Below are positions 40,502-49,964 of a stretch of DNA of 64,000 bases, piece after piece. The notes beneath the pieces are model-generated. The model did not search any database and had not been told where the DNA came from. It was given only the letters and a program-made list of their open reading frames with translations. Every line of letters starts with the position of its first letter. Positions within the stretch are counted from its first letter, which is position 1. The position numbers were made by a program, and so were the translations under genes. Origin of the DNA: Acinetobacter schindleri CIP 107287 (GTDB lineage: Bacteria; Pseudomonadota; Gammaproteobacteria; Pseudomonadales; Moraxellaceae); contig NZ_KB849580.1 of assembly GCF_000368625.1 (NCBI RefSeq), positions 124,001-188,000 of the forward strand, in the 5' to 3' direction.

Positions 40502-41305
40502 TTATTTCTTTTGAAAAAGATAAATCTGGTATTGTGCCATTAATTCAAATTGTTCTTGCTGTTCAAGTGCCAGACGGCGTTCCGGCTTAGCCTTATAAGC
40601 ATATGGCGTCATCGCAATCAGGTTTTTTAAGTCTGCTTGTGGCAAATTCATAGGCGCTTCAACAATCTGTTCACTCACTAAATCAAATGCATCTTGCAAC
40701 TGCTCGACAAACTTTTGTGGCTCGTGTGGTTTCACTTCTTCAAATAGTGCTTCTCGCATGGCATACAAATGCTGTGGTGCAGGAGTCACAACCATTAAAT
40801 AAGATTTCGGCTTGAGTACACGCAGAATTTCCTGTTTCGGAATCGGGCTAAACAGGCTGGTACATAGATCTATTGACTCATCTAATACAGGCAAAGTTGC
40901 GCCTGTACCTACTACCCAAGTAATCTCTTTATTCAGCTTCGCTGCTACCTGAATCGCATTTTTGGCAATATCCACGCCTACACACTGTAGTACTTCCTGT
41001 TGCATGGCATCAGTGTAATACCCTTCCCCACAGCCAATATCCAGCAGATTTTCAATACGCAGTTCACGAATCTTTTGTACCACTGCTTGTTGCAAAGGAG
41101 CATAGTGACCTGCACTTAAAAATGCACGACGCGCTTGTATTGATTCAGGCGTATCACCGGGATTTTTACTATGTTTATGCTGAACCACATGTAGATTCAC
41201 ATAGCCTTGCTTTGCTACATCATAGCTATGCTGATTGTCACAGCGCCAGGTCCGTTCATTTAGACGTAACTGCTCACGACACACCGGACACATGAGTAGG
41301 TTCAT
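40502..41305 (-). CDS. rlmA: RlmA-like 23S rRNA (guanine-N1)-methyltransferase
   Basis: A 267-residue protein with an N-terminal zinc finger (CPVC near residue 5, then CDNQHSYD) and a class I SAM-dependent methyltransferase domain with LLDIGCGEGYYTDAM (about 92-106) and the GVDIAKNAI strand. This architecture is that of RlmA/RrmA, which methylates a G in helix 35 of 23S rRNA. The catalytic specificity is inferred from the family. ATG 41305 is preferred; its GGAG is ten bases upstream, which is long. A start at 41338 would add a non-homologous leader. Confidence 0.82.
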   Translation of the reverse strand: MNLLMCPVCREQLRLNERTWRCDNQHSYDVAKQGYVNLHVVQHKHSKNPGDTPESIQARRAFLSAGHYAPLQQAVVQKIRELRIENLLDIGCGEGYYTDAMQQEVLQCVGVDIAKNAIQVAAKLNKEITWVVGTGATLPVLDESIDLCTSLFSPIPKQEILRVLKPKSYLMVVTPAPQHLYAMREALFEEVKPHEPQKFVEQLQDAFDLVSEQIVEAPMNLPQADLKNLIAMTPYAYKAKPERRLALEQQEQFELMAQYQIYLFQKK

Positions 41306-41324
41306 TTGATAATTTCTCCAAAAC

Positions 41325-41351
41325 AAAAAAGCCGGCATGCGCCGACTTTTT
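41325..41351 (-). terminator. Intrinsic terminator after mraY
   Basis: On the minus strand AAAGTCGGC, GCAT and GCCGGCTTT form a stem followed by T. It closes the dcw gene cluster. Confidence 0.85.
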
Positions 41352-41363
41352 CAAATGCATTTC

Positions 41364-42482
41364 TTAGCGTAATTTTAAGGTCATTAGACCCAAAACTACC
41401 AGCATAATCGTAATAATCCAGAAACGGATCACCACCTGGGTTTCACGCCAGCCTTTCTTTTCATAATGATGATGCAATGGCGCCATCAGGAATACACGTT
41501 TATTACGCATCCGTAATGAGCCGATTTGCAGGAAGACCGAAATCGCTTCTACCAGGAACACACCCGCCATGATCGCGAACACGATTTCCTGACGAACCAT
41601 GACAGCAATCGTACCCAACATCGCACCTAATGATAAAGCTCCTACATCCCCCATAAACACTTGGGCAGGATGAGCGTTGAACCAAAGGAAGGCTAAGCCG
41701 GCACCAATCATCGCGGCACAGATCACCACCAGCTCAGATGAATATTTTACATATGGAATATGCAGGTAGTTCGCAAAACGTACATCACCGGCAAGATAAG
41801 CAAAAACACCTAGACCAGCAGCCACCAGTACGATCGGCATAATCGCCAGACCATCCAGACCGTCCGTCAGGTTAACGGCATTCGATGCGCCATTAATCAC
41901 GAAATAAGTAAAGATAATAAAACCAATACCGAGTGGAATAATTGAGAGTGGAATCGTGTGATCCTTAAAGAATGGAATCAGCACATCCAGCATGTTGGCT
42001 GTCACGATCGGATTCGGTTGTTGCTGTGCAATCACATAAAGCGCAATACCGGCACCAATTGAACCTACAGAGGTCCAGAAAAACTTCTTGCGTGCAGGCA
42101 AACCGGCATTATCCTTATAACGGATCTTGATCCAGTCATCCGCCCAGCCGACGGCACCAAAAATCACCATCACTGCAAGTACAATCCACACGTATGGATT
42201 CGATAAATCTGCCCAGAGTAAGGTCGAAATACCAATTGAGAGCAGAATCAGCACACCACCCATGGTAGGTGTACCCATTTTTTTGGCATGATTTTCCGGT
42301 GCAAATGAGCTTACCGCTTGGCCGTATTTCAATGCCTGTAACTTGCGAATCATCACAGGGCCCAGCACCAAACCAATGGTCAATGCCGTCAAGACACTGA
42401 GCAAAGCACGTAATGTTAAATAACGAACCACCTGAAACGTGCTGTCATAGCCCGCCAGTTGTTCAAATAGCCATAACAGCAT
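41364..42482 (-). CDS. mraY: Phospho-N-acetylmuramoyl-pentapeptide transferase
   Basis: MraY moves phospho-MurNAc-pentapeptide from UDP to undecaprenyl phosphate, making lipid I. The 372-residue protein has about ten membrane helices and the family motifs KMGTPTMGG (about 69-77), [13 protein letters not shown] and [10 protein letters not shown] with the catalytic Asp residues, and [12 protein letters not shown] near the C-terminus. It starts directly after the murF stop. It is the last gene of this dcw cluster; murD, ftsW, murG and murC do not follow, as the DNA goes on to rlmA and mrcA. Confidence 0.98.
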   Translation of the reverse strand: MLLWLFEQLAGYDSTFQVVRYLTLRALLSVLTALTIGLVLGPVMIRKLQALKYGQAVSSFAPENHAKKMGTPTMGGVLILLSIGISTLLWADLSNPYVWIVLAVMVIFGAVGWADDWIKIRYKDNAGLPARKKFFWTSVGSIGAGIALYVIAQQQPNPIVTANMLDVLIPFFKDHTIPLSIIPLGIGFIIFTYFVINGASNAVNLTDGLDGLAIMPIVLVAAGLGVFAYLAGDVRFANYLHIPYVKYSSELVVICAAMIGAGLAFLWFNAHPAQVFMGDVGALSLGAMLGTIAVMVRQEIVFAIMAGVFLVEAISVFLQIGSLRMRNKRVFLMAPLHHHYEKKGWRETQVVIRFWIITIMLVVLGLMTLKLR

Positions 42483-43886
42483 TTAGAGTTTCTCCATCAA
42501 TGCAGCCATCAATGTTTCCATATGAGTAAAACGCGACCCTTTAAACAGGAATGACATCGGCTGAGGTTGATGTGTTTCAATCAAACGAATTAAAAACGGT
42601 AATGCCTGCTCCTGATTCAGGAAAGCCTGCATTTTCTTACCATATTGTGTACTACGCGCGCCTTCTTGTGCGGCAGGTGCAAATTCACCGACTGCCACCA
42701 CAAAGTTCAGGCCTTTTACCGAAACCAGATCGCGACCCAGCTTATAATGCTCAATCGCGGCTGATGCACCTAACTCGCCAATATCCCCCATCACCATGAC
42801 ACGGATACCTTCCTGCTGTGCTAAAACGTCAGCGGCAACACGCATCGAGTTTGGATTGGCATTATAGGTATCATCAATAAACACAAATTCTTTGTGCTTG
42901 ATGAAGTTCAGACGACCTTTGGCACCTACTGCCTCTTCCAGGCCAGCCACAATATCATCCAGGCTGATACCAAGGGCTAAAGATAAGGCCGCAGCAGCAG
43001 TTGCATTCTGCACATTATGCTCACCAGCAAATGGCAGGTTTACTGTTTTATTACCTTGAGGTGTATTCAAAATAAAGCTTGCAGACTGCGGATGTAATTC
43101 CACCTCAGTTGCGTAGACCTCTCCACCCTGACCAAAACTTAAGGTCTTTTCGGTTTTCACAGCAGCTCGAATCTGCTCGGCATAATCATCCGCTGCAGGA
43201 ATAATAGAGGTTTCAGAAATATGCGAATAAATTTCTGACTTGGCACAGCAAATCCCATCACGACCACCGAACTCACCCAGGTGTGCCGTGCCGATATTAA
43301 TAATACCGGCGACGTGCGGCTGTACCAGACCAGCAGTATAGTCAATTTCACCCTGATGGCTGGCCCCCAGCTCCATCACTGCATATTGATGCTCTGGGCG
43401 CAGCTCCAGCAACATCACAGGCACACCGAGATCATTATTCAGGTTACCGCGCGTCACCAAAGTTGGTGCCAGACGAGACAAGATACTACCCAGCATTTCC
43501 TTGGTAGTGGTCTTACCGCTACTGCCAGTCAGGGCAATGACTTTGAGTTGTGGATTTTGCTGACGGCGGAAAGCGCCTAGACGACCCAGCGCCTGACGGG
43601 TATCGTCCACAACCAATTGGCAGATTTCAGCATCAACCGGATGATCGACAATGACAATTTGGCAACCGTTTGCCGCCACTTGTGCTACGAAATCGTGTGC
43701 ATCAAAGCGTTCACCTTTCAAAGCCAGAAAAGCATCACCAGCTTCAGCATCACGAGAATCCATCAGGATACGTTTAATTTCGCCTTCAGGCTGCTTGTCA
43801 TTCAGCCAGTAACCTTGAGTCGCCTGTTGTAATTGTACTGCAGTCCAAGGTACCAAAGGCACAGTACTGGTAGTTGAAGTATGCAT
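42483..43886 (-). CDS. murF: UDP-MurNAc-tripeptide--D-Ala-D-Ala ligase
   Basis: MurF adds D-Ala-D-Ala to the UDP-MurNAc-tripeptide. The 467-residue protein has the three Mur-ligase domains, with the P-loop LTGSSGKTTTKEML (about 119-132), the ELGASHQGEIDY segment and FIDDTYNANPNSM (about 333-345). It lies 12 bp after murE and directly before mraY. Confidence 0.97.
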   Translation of the reverse strand: MHTSTTSTVPLVPWTAVQLQQATQGYWLNDKQPEGEIKRILMDSRDAEAGDAFLALKGERFDAHDFVAQVAANGCQIVIVDHPVDAEICQLVVDDTRQALGRLGAFRRQQNPQLKVIALTGSSGKTTTKEMLGSILSRLAPTLVTRGNLNNDLGVPVMLLELRPEHQYAVMELGASHQGEIDYTAGLVQPHVAGIINIGTAHLGEFGGRDGICCAKSEIYSHISETSIIPAADDYAEQIRAAVKTEKTLSFGQGGEVYATEVELHPQSASFILNTPQGNKTVNLPFAGEHNVQNATAAAALSLALGISLDDIVAGLEEAVGAKGRLNFIKHKEFVFIDDTYNANPNSMRVAADVLAQQEGIRVMVMGDIGELGASAAIEHYKLGRDLVSVKGLNFVVAVGEFAPAAQEGARSTQYGKKMQAFLNQEQALPFLIRLIETHQPQPMSFLFKGSRFTHMETLMAALMEKL

Positions 43887-43898
43887 AAATTCGTCCTA

Positions 43899-45395
43899 TT
43901 ACTGCGCTGGATATGCTGAATCAGAGTTACAGTGCTGCGCATCAATGGCCGCCTGTACTTCGACAACATCATCAAACCAATGGCGAACGCCATCGATTTC
44001 CTGATAATTTTCATGCCCTTTGCCTGCAATCACGACAATATCACCCGCTTGCGCATGTTTCACTACAAACTTGATCGCTTCACGGCGGTCATGAATTTCC
44101 TGATAAGTTTTACCAGCGAAATCGATACCTTGCTTCATATCCGCGAAAATCTGTTCCGGGTTTTCAGTACGCGGATTGTCAGAGGTTAAAATCGCAATAT
44201 CCGAACCATTGAGAGCCGCTTGTGCCATCAATGGACGTTTACCACGATCACGGTCACCACCACAGCCAAATACCGCCCAGAGCTTGTTATTGACATGGCG
44301 TTTTAAAGTCACCAATACCTGCGTCAAAGCATCTGGCGTATGGGCATAATCCACTACAAACAAGCGCTCACCATCACGCAGTACCTGCATACGACCCGGT
44401 GCGCCTTTTAGATTAGGCACAGTCTCAATCAAATTTGCTAAATCAAAACCAGCCTGTTCTGCAACAACCAGACTCGCCACTAGGTTTTCAACATTGAAAT
44501 GACCCAAGAGTGGACTGTGTACGGTGAATGTACCCTGCGCAGTGATCAGTTTAAATTCTGCACCAGAAATCCGGTATTGAATATCCTGTACCTGATAGTC
44601 AGCAGCTTGCGACAATGAATAAGTCAAAATTTTCGGCTGCGCTAGATTAGCCTGAGCCGCCTCAATCATCACCTGAGCATGTGCGTCATCCAGATTAATG
44701 ATCGCAACTTTCAGAGATTCAAATTTGAATAAACGTGACTTGGCCTCAGCATAAGCTTCCAGCGTACCGTGATAATCCAGATGGTCACGGCTCAGGTTGC
44801 TATAAGCTGCAATTTCAATATCACAGCCATTTAAGCGGCCTTGTTCAAGACCATGCGAACTGGCTTCAATCGAAGCAAATTCTGCGCCCGCTTGCGCATA
44901 ACCATGTAGGGCATTTTGCAATTGCAGCGCATCCAGTGTGGTATGCGAAGAGGCTTCCAGATTTGGCAAAATTCCATTGCCCGTGGTGCCCATCACCGCA
45001 CAAGGTTTGCCTTGCAGCATCAAGAGTTCTGCGACCAAGCGAGAAATGGTGGTTTTTCCATTGGTTCCAGTCACGGCCAGAATACTTGCAGCCTGTACTG
45101 GCTGGGTCGCTTGCAGATAACGTTTCTGCCACCCCCCCATTAGATGCCGTACATTTGTCACGACTAATGCAGGAGAGATTCCGAGATCCTGTTCAGAAAT
45201 GACTGCCAGTGCTCCTAGAGATAGCGCTTTTTTCGCATATTCCACAGTTTTCTCAGGTTGAGACAGACTGGTCAGGGCAATAAAAATTTGCCCTAATTTT
45301 ACTTTTCGGCTGTCCAGCTCAAAGCCCTGAAAGGATTGTCGCATCCATTCAGCACTATCTTGAACGGCGTAGAGATCTTGAAATGTTATCGACAT
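43899..45395 (-). CDS. murE: UDP-MurNAc-L-Ala-D-Glu--meso-DAP ligase
   Basis: MurE adds the third residue of the stem peptide. The 498-residue protein has the P-loop VTGTNGKTTIS (about 110-120), EASSHGLEQGR, FVVDYAHTPDAL and the DNPR motif (SDNPRTENPEQI), which marks specificity for meso-diaminopimelate rather than lysine. It follows ftsI by 11 bp and precedes murF by 12 bp. Confidence 0.97.
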   Translation of the reverse strand: MSITFQDLYAVQDSAEWMRQSFQGFELDSRKVKLGQIFIALTSLSQPEKTVEYAKKALSLGALAVISEQDLGISPALVVTNVRHLMGGWQKRYLQATQPVQAASILAVTGTNGKTTISRLVAELLMLQGKPCAVMGTTGNGILPNLEASSHTTLDALQLQNALHGYAQAGAEFASIEASSHGLEQGRLNGCDIEIAAYSNLSRDHLDYHGTLEAYAEAKSRLFKFESLKVAIINLDDAHAQVMIEAAQANLAQPKILTYSLSQAADYQVQDIQYRISGAEFKLITAQGTFTVHSPLLGHFNVENLVASLVVAEQAGFDLANLIETVPNLKGAPGRMQVLRDGERLFVVDYAHTPDALTQVLVTLKRHVNNKLWAVFGCGGDRDRGKRPLMAQAALNGSDIAILTSDNPRTENPEQIFADMKQGIDFAGKTYQEIHDRREAIKFVVKHAQAGDIVVIAGKGHENYQEIDGVRHWFDDVVEVQAAIDAQHCNSDSAYPAQ

Positions 45396-45406
45396 TGATC
45401 ACCTGT

Positions 45407-47230
45407 TTACTGGACTTGGGGAGATTCTAAAGGTTTGTCCAATGGGACATTCAGCAAGCGTAAAGACTCTTGCATTACACGCGCAAAGACCGGCGCAGAT
45501 ACCGTACCACCATAGTAGGTGCCTTGCGGGTTTTCTACCACCACCACCATAGCGATCCGTGGGTCACTGACTGGTGCCACGCCGGCAAATAAAGCACGGT
45601 ATTCATTGGTCGAATAACCTTTACGGTCAGCACGCAATTTATGCGCAGTCCCTGTTTTACCTGCAACCCGATAACCTGGCACTGTCGCACGAGTAGCGGT
45701 ACCCCCTGGCAAGGTTGCAGTTTCCATCATCAGCAGAACCTGGTCTGCAATTTTCGGATCAATCATCTGCTCGCCTTTCGGCTGCTCTTCTAATTTGTAC
45801 AGGCTTAGTGGGACTTTTACGCCCTTGTTAGCCAGCATGGCATAGGCATCAGCCAGTTGTAGCACCGTCGCATTCAGACCATAACCATAAGACATAGTCG
45901 CCACTTCAGACACGTTCCATTTACTAGGTGGCAGAATCAGACCGGCACTTTCACCCGGGAATTTCACGGCAGAACGCTGACCAAAACCAAGGCGTTTATA
46001 GAAAGTCGGCAAGGTTTCATAAGGCAGTGATAACGCCAGTTTGGCGACACCAACGTTAGAGGATTTCTGGATAATACCACCCAAGGTTAATTGCCCATAA
46101 TTGTGGGTATCCCGGATTGTGTGATTCCCGACCCGCATACTTCCCGGGGTCGTATTCACCACTGAATTGGCTGTGTATTTACCACTTTCCAGCGCCATCG
46201 CTACAGTCAGCGGCTTCATGGTTGAACCCGGCTCGAAAGAGTCGACCGCACCGCGGTTACGCATCGCATCTTTGTTCAATAATCCGTTTTTATCATTCGG
46301 GTTATAAGCTGGCCATGAAGTCATCGCCAGAATTTCACCCGTCTTCACATCCACCGCGATTGCGGTTGCAGAACGGGCATTATTTGCAACACCTGCTGCA
46401 GTCAGTTCACGATACATAATGTACTGCAAGCGTGAATCGATGCTAAGCGTGATATTTTCCCCTGCTTCAACTTCTTTAATAATTTCAGGGTCTTTAACGC
46501 GGTTGCCCTTCTTATCACGTACTATCTGCTGCTCGCCGTCTACACCTGATAGACGGGTATTCAGCTGCATTTCCAGGCCTTCAATGCCCACACTCTCACT
46601 GTTGGTCAAGCCAATAATCTGTGAGTTCGGTTGTGGCTGCGGATAGTAACGCTTATAGTTTTTCTCGGTGTATACACCCTGGAAATTACGCTTCATAATC
46701 AGCTCAGCCTGTTGAGGCGGAACTTCTTTTTTCAGGATCAGATAACGGGAACGCGGACGCGCTTCCATTTTCTTGCGCAGGTCGGCACGATCCATACCCA
46801 CCGCATCAGCCAGTTCATCCAGGTTCAGGTTTTTATCCGGTAACTGACGTTTCAGCTTGCGGTTATTCGGATCCTTTTCCAAAGCCTGAATCGTTTCATC
46901 ATAGAGTTTTTTATTATCAAAATAATCACGTGGATCAATCACCACCCGCATAATTGGAGTACTTATCGCCAGTGGCACGCCATTACGGTCATAAATCACA
47001 CCGCGCATGGCTTTAATTTTGTCGGTTCTTAAAATCTTGGCATTGGCCTTGTTCTGCAGGAATTCTTTATTAATCACCTGTACATAAAAAGCGCGCCCGA
47101 TCAAAGCCAGAAAGCACAGCAGTACCACGGCCCACATAATATAAAAACGGCTAATATCAACGCTTAAAGCATTTTTTGTCGTCACGGACTGTTTTTTACG
47201 TGCCACTTGCTTGGTTTTCTTGTCTACCAT
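45407..47230 (-). CDS. ftsI: Septal peptidoglycan transpeptidase FtsI (PBP3)
   Basis: A class B PBP of 607 residues for septal cross-linking. It has a membrane anchor (about 28-50), a pedestal domain beginning AMRGVIYDRNGVPLA, and the transpeptidase with SxxK (GSTMKP), SxN (SSNVGV) and KTGTAHK. It lies 15 bp after ftsL. PBP3 is a main beta-lactam target in Acinetobacter. No unusual residue stood out at the active-site motifs. Confidence 0.97.
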   Translation of the reverse strand: MVDKKTKQVARKKQSVTTKNALSVDISRFYIMWAVVLLCFLALIGRAFYVQVINKEFLQNKANAKILRTDKIKAMRGVIYDRNGVPLAISTPIMRVVIDPRDYFDNKKLYDETIQALEKDPNNRKLKRQLPDKNLNLDELADAVGMDRADLRKKMEARPRSRYLILKKEVPPQQAELIMKRNFQGVYTEKNYKRYYPQPQPNSQIIGLTNSESVGIEGLEMQLNTRLSGVDGEQQIVRDKKGNRVKDPEIIKEVEAGENITLSIDSRLQYIMYRELTAAGVANNARSATAIAVDVKTGEILAMTSWPAYNPNDKNGLLNKDAMRNRGAVDSFEPGSTMKPLTVAMALESGKYTANSVVNTTPGSMRVGNHTIRDTHNYGQLTLGGIIQKSSNVGVAKLALSLPYETLPTFYKRLGFGQRSAVKFPGESAGLILPPSKWNVSEVATMSYGYGLNATVLQLADAYAMLANKGVKVPLSLYKLEEQPKGEQMIDPKIADQVLLMMETATLPGGTATRATVPGYRVAGKTGTAHKLRADRKGYSTNEYRALFAGVAPVSDPRIAMVVVVENPQGTYYGGTVSAPVFARVMQESLRLLNVPLDKPLESPQVQ

Positions 47231-47245
47231 GTCTGAGCGCTAGCC

Positions 47246-47578
47246 TTATTTTTTTACATCTGAAGTTTGTGGCAATGAAATCACCACGGTCTGTGAAACA
47301 GGAGGAGAATACATTCTGAGCTGGGTCACGGCACGTGTTCCGATCTGGGCGGTTGCACCAAAGGTCTGCTGCTCGATCAGCAAACGCCCCCACTCCGCAT
47401 TGAGATCATCACGCTCACGCAGATAGCTGCTCAGTTTTCGGTAATCCTGACGATATTCAAAGACTTGAAATACCACAAATACAGCACTGATGAAAACCAT
47501 CATCAACAGAATGCCGTAAGTAATGGCTTTCTTCATCCCTGACTGATTCAACTTCCTTTCGACCACTTCAGTTTTCAT
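47246..47578 (-). CDS. ftsL: Cell division protein FtsL
   Basis: A 110-residue bitopic protein with a membrane helix (about 20-41, GILLMMVFISAVFVVFQVF) and a periplasmic leucine-zipper-like coil ending ERDDLNAEWGRLLIEQQTFG, the FtsL signature. It binds FtsB and FtsQ and activates FtsWI. It lies between rsmH and ftsI. Confidence 0.95.
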   Translation of the reverse strand: MKTEVVERKLNQSGMKKAITYGILLMMVFISAVFVVFQVFEYRQDYRKLSSYLRERDDLNAEWGRLLIEQQTFGATAQIGTRAVTQLRMYSPPVSQTVVISLPQTSDVKK

Positions 47579-47588
47579 TATTTGCCTA

Positions 47589-48500
47589 TTAAGCTAAACG
47601 TTCTGCAACTCGGAGCCATGCACTACGTGAACGAGGATTGGCTTTCACTTCCTCATCACTTGCCTTGATACGGGATACTTTTTTCAGTCGACGTGTATCC
47701 TTGCGTTGTTGCGGCATCCCCCAGCCCGAGTCTTCCTCTAAGGTAGATTCTTTTTGAATAAATTGTTTAATTAAACGGTCTTCCAATGAATGGAAGCTAA
47801 TAACCGCCAAACGGCCATGAGGTTTAAGTACTTCAACGGCTTGTGGCAGGAAAACTTCAATATCTTCTAATTCTTTATTAATAGCAATACGAATCGCCTG
47901 GAAAGTTCGGGTTGCCGCATGTTTATTTTTTTCCCATTTCGGGTGTGCCACTTTGACAATTTCTGCCAGCTTGGCTGTCGTATCAATATATCCGGCAGCC
48001 TTGATCGCTTTGGCAATCCGGCGGCTATATCGCTCTTCGCCATACTGGAAAATGATATTGGCCAAAGCTTCTTCTTCAATATTCACCAGCCACTCAGCTG
48101 CGGTCGGGCCTTGTGAATTGTCCATACGCATATCCAGCGGACCATCTTTCATAAAGCTAAAGCCACGTTCAGCCTGATCCAGCTGTGGAGATGACACGCC
48201 TAAATCCGCCATCACGCCATCCACGCTTTCTATACCATGCTCAGCAAGTGCTTCTTTAAGGTCAGCAAAGCTGGCATGAATAATTTTAAACCGGGGATCT
48301 TCCTGTTCCAGGATCGCCGCTGTTTCAAGTGCCTGAGGGTCTTTATCAAAGGCATAAACACGGGCATTTTCATCTAATTTAGATAATAAAAGACGCGTAT
48401 GGCCACCACGGCCGAAGGTTCCATCCACATAAATTCCCGTATTTCGATCAGCCACCAGGGCATCAACGGTTTCGTGAAGCAATACAGAAATATGGGACAT
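47589..48500 (-). CDS. rsmH: 16S rRNA (cytosine-1402-N4)-methyltransferase
   Basis: RsmH methylates N4 of C1402 in 16S rRNA. The 303-residue protein has HISVLLHETVDAL (3-15), the SAM-binding YVDGTFGRGGHTRLLL (24-39), DGVMADLGVSSPQLDQ and the C-terminal AVISFHSLEDRLIKQF. It is the first gene of the dcw cluster here. mraZ, which precedes it in most bacteria, is absent, as is usual in Acinetobacter. Confidence 0.97.
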   Translation of the reverse strand: MSHISVLLHETVDALVADRNTGIYVDGTFGRGGHTRLLLSKLDENARVYAFDKDPQALETAAILEQEDPRFKIIHASFADLKEALAEHGIESVDGVMADLGVSSPQLDQAERGFSFMKDGPLDMRMDNSQGPTAAEWLVNIEEEALANIIFQYGEERYSRRIAKAIKAAGYIDTTAKLAEIVKVAHPKWEKNKHAATRTFQAIRIAINKELEDIEVFLPQAVEVLKPHGRLAVISFHSLEDRLIKQFIQKESTLEEDSGWGMPQQRKDTRRLKKVSRIKASDEEVKANPRSRSAWLRVAERLA

Positions 48501-48630
48501 AAAAACTCAATCAATAGGGCGAAAAATTTAACTGCACATTATCACTCTGTTTAGCTAAAGCTCCAAACGACTTTTTGTAGATAAATATTATTTTCCATAG
48601 AGAAAACCGTTTTTATTTTTACTCAAACGA

Positions 48631-48657
48631 TAAAAAAGCTTCCTTGGAGGAAGCTTC
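48631..48657 (-). terminator. Intrinsic terminator after the first sulfate-binding protein gene
   Basis: Stem GAAGCTTCC/GGAAGCTT with a short loop and a T run on the minus strand. Confidence 0.85.
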
Positions 48658-48690
48658 TTTATTTATAAAATTAAATTTTAAATCAACAAA

Positions 48691-49710
48691 TTAACGTTTT
48701 GAGTTATAAATCTGATCAAAGAGCGCCCCATTCACGAAATGAGTTTTCTGTGCATTGGCCCAGCCACCGAATACTTCATCAATGGTAAAAGTTTTGATTT
48801 TCGGGAACTGCTTCGAGTATTTCGCTAAAACTTCCTGATTACGTGGACGGTAATAATGTTTTGCTGCCATTTCCTGACCGAGTGGAGAATATAAATAATT
48901 GATATAGCCTGTTGCTAACCATTTATTGCCATTTTTCTCGACAGTACGATCCACAATTGCCACAGAAGGTTCAGTCAGAATCGTCAGAGATGGGTAGATA
49001 ATATCAAACTTGTCTTTACCCAGTGTTTTTTGCGTCACTAAAGCTTCATTTTCCCAGGTCAACAATACATCACCAATATTACGCTCTGCAAAGGTAGTCA
49101 TCGATGCACGTGCAGCTGAGTCCATGACTTTTACGTTTTTATAAAGCTTGCCCACAAACTCTTGAGCTTTCGCCTTGCTGCCACCCGGTTGTTTTTCTGC
49201 ATAACCCCAAGCTGACAAATACACCCAACGTGGCAGACCACCAGTTTTCGGGTTTGGTGTAATAATTTCCACGCCTGGTTTAGTCAGATCTTTCCAGTCT
49301 TTAATTCCTTTAGGGTTACCCTTACGCACCATAAATACAATAGTCGAGGTATACGGTGCAGAGTTATATGGGAATTCCTTTTGCCAACCCGCTTTGATCT
49401 GGCCCGATTTTACGATTTCTTCAATGTCATTGGCTAAAGCCAGCGTCACAACATCGCCTTTCAGACCATCAACAACCGAACGTGCCTGTTTACCAGAACC
49501 ACCATGCGACTGTTTAAAGTTTACATTAATACCGGTGCGGCTTTTCCAGTAAGCACCAAAAGATTTATTGAATTCGTCATAGAACTCGCGGGTTGCATCA
49601 TAAGACACGTTTAAAAAATCACGGTCAGCTGCTTGCGTGGCAGTTGCGGTAAATGTCAAACCTGTTGCCAATAAGGCAGCGCTAAATATTGATTTTAAAT
49701 GAGTTTTCAT
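48691..49710 (-). CDS. Sulfate/thiosulfate-binding periplasmic protein, paralogue 1
   Basis: A 339-residue solute-binding protein of the Sbp/CysP family. Its signal peptide ends TATQAAD. The mature chain has [36 protein letters not shown] (the sulfate-binding Ser-Gly-Gly-Ser-Gly loop), [37 protein letters not shown] and the C-terminal TFTIDEVFGGW. It would feed a CysTWA permease, but no permease gene is in the window. It has its own terminator, and its promoter should lie in 49711-49900. Sbp and CysP cannot be told apart by sequence alone. Confidence 0.93.
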   Translation of the reverse strand: MKTHLKSIFSAALLATGLTFTATATQAADRDFLNVSYDATREFYDEFNKSFGAYWKSRTGINVNFKQSHGGSGKQARSVVDGLKGDVVTLALANDIEEIVKSGQIKAGWQKEFPYNSAPYTSTIVFMVRKGNPKGIKDWKDLTKPGVEIITPNPKTGGLPRWVYLSAWGYAEKQPGGSKAKAQEFVGKLYKNVKVMDSAARASMTTFAERNIGDVLLTWENEALVTQKTLGKDKFDIIYPSLTILTEPSVAIVDRTVEKNGNKWLATGYINYLYSPLGQEMAAKHYYRPRNQEVLAKYSKQFPKIKTFTIDEVFGGWANAQKTHFVNGALFDQIYNSKR

Positions 49711-49900
49711 GAGAGCACGGGAGGATTATCTTGTATTCATATAACTATATGAAATAAAGTTATTTTTCGCAATTCAGCAAACAAAGTGTATACAGGGTAA
49801 TATTCAGTTATTTTTTGTTTTAATATTATGTTTTATATAATAAAAATTTTAACAATATAGAGCTATGCAGGTTTTATAGCATTTTATTCTTTAGATATGA

Positions 49901-49929
49901 AAAAAACGGATAAGCAATTTATCCGTTTT
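49901..49929 (-). terminator. Intrinsic terminator after the second sulfate-binding protein gene
   Basis: Stem AAAACGGATAA/TTATCCGTTTT with a short loop; the minus strand ends in T7. Confidence 0.85.
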
Positions 49930-49964
49930 GCCGTCTTATCAAGTATTTAGAAAACCATGGCAAA

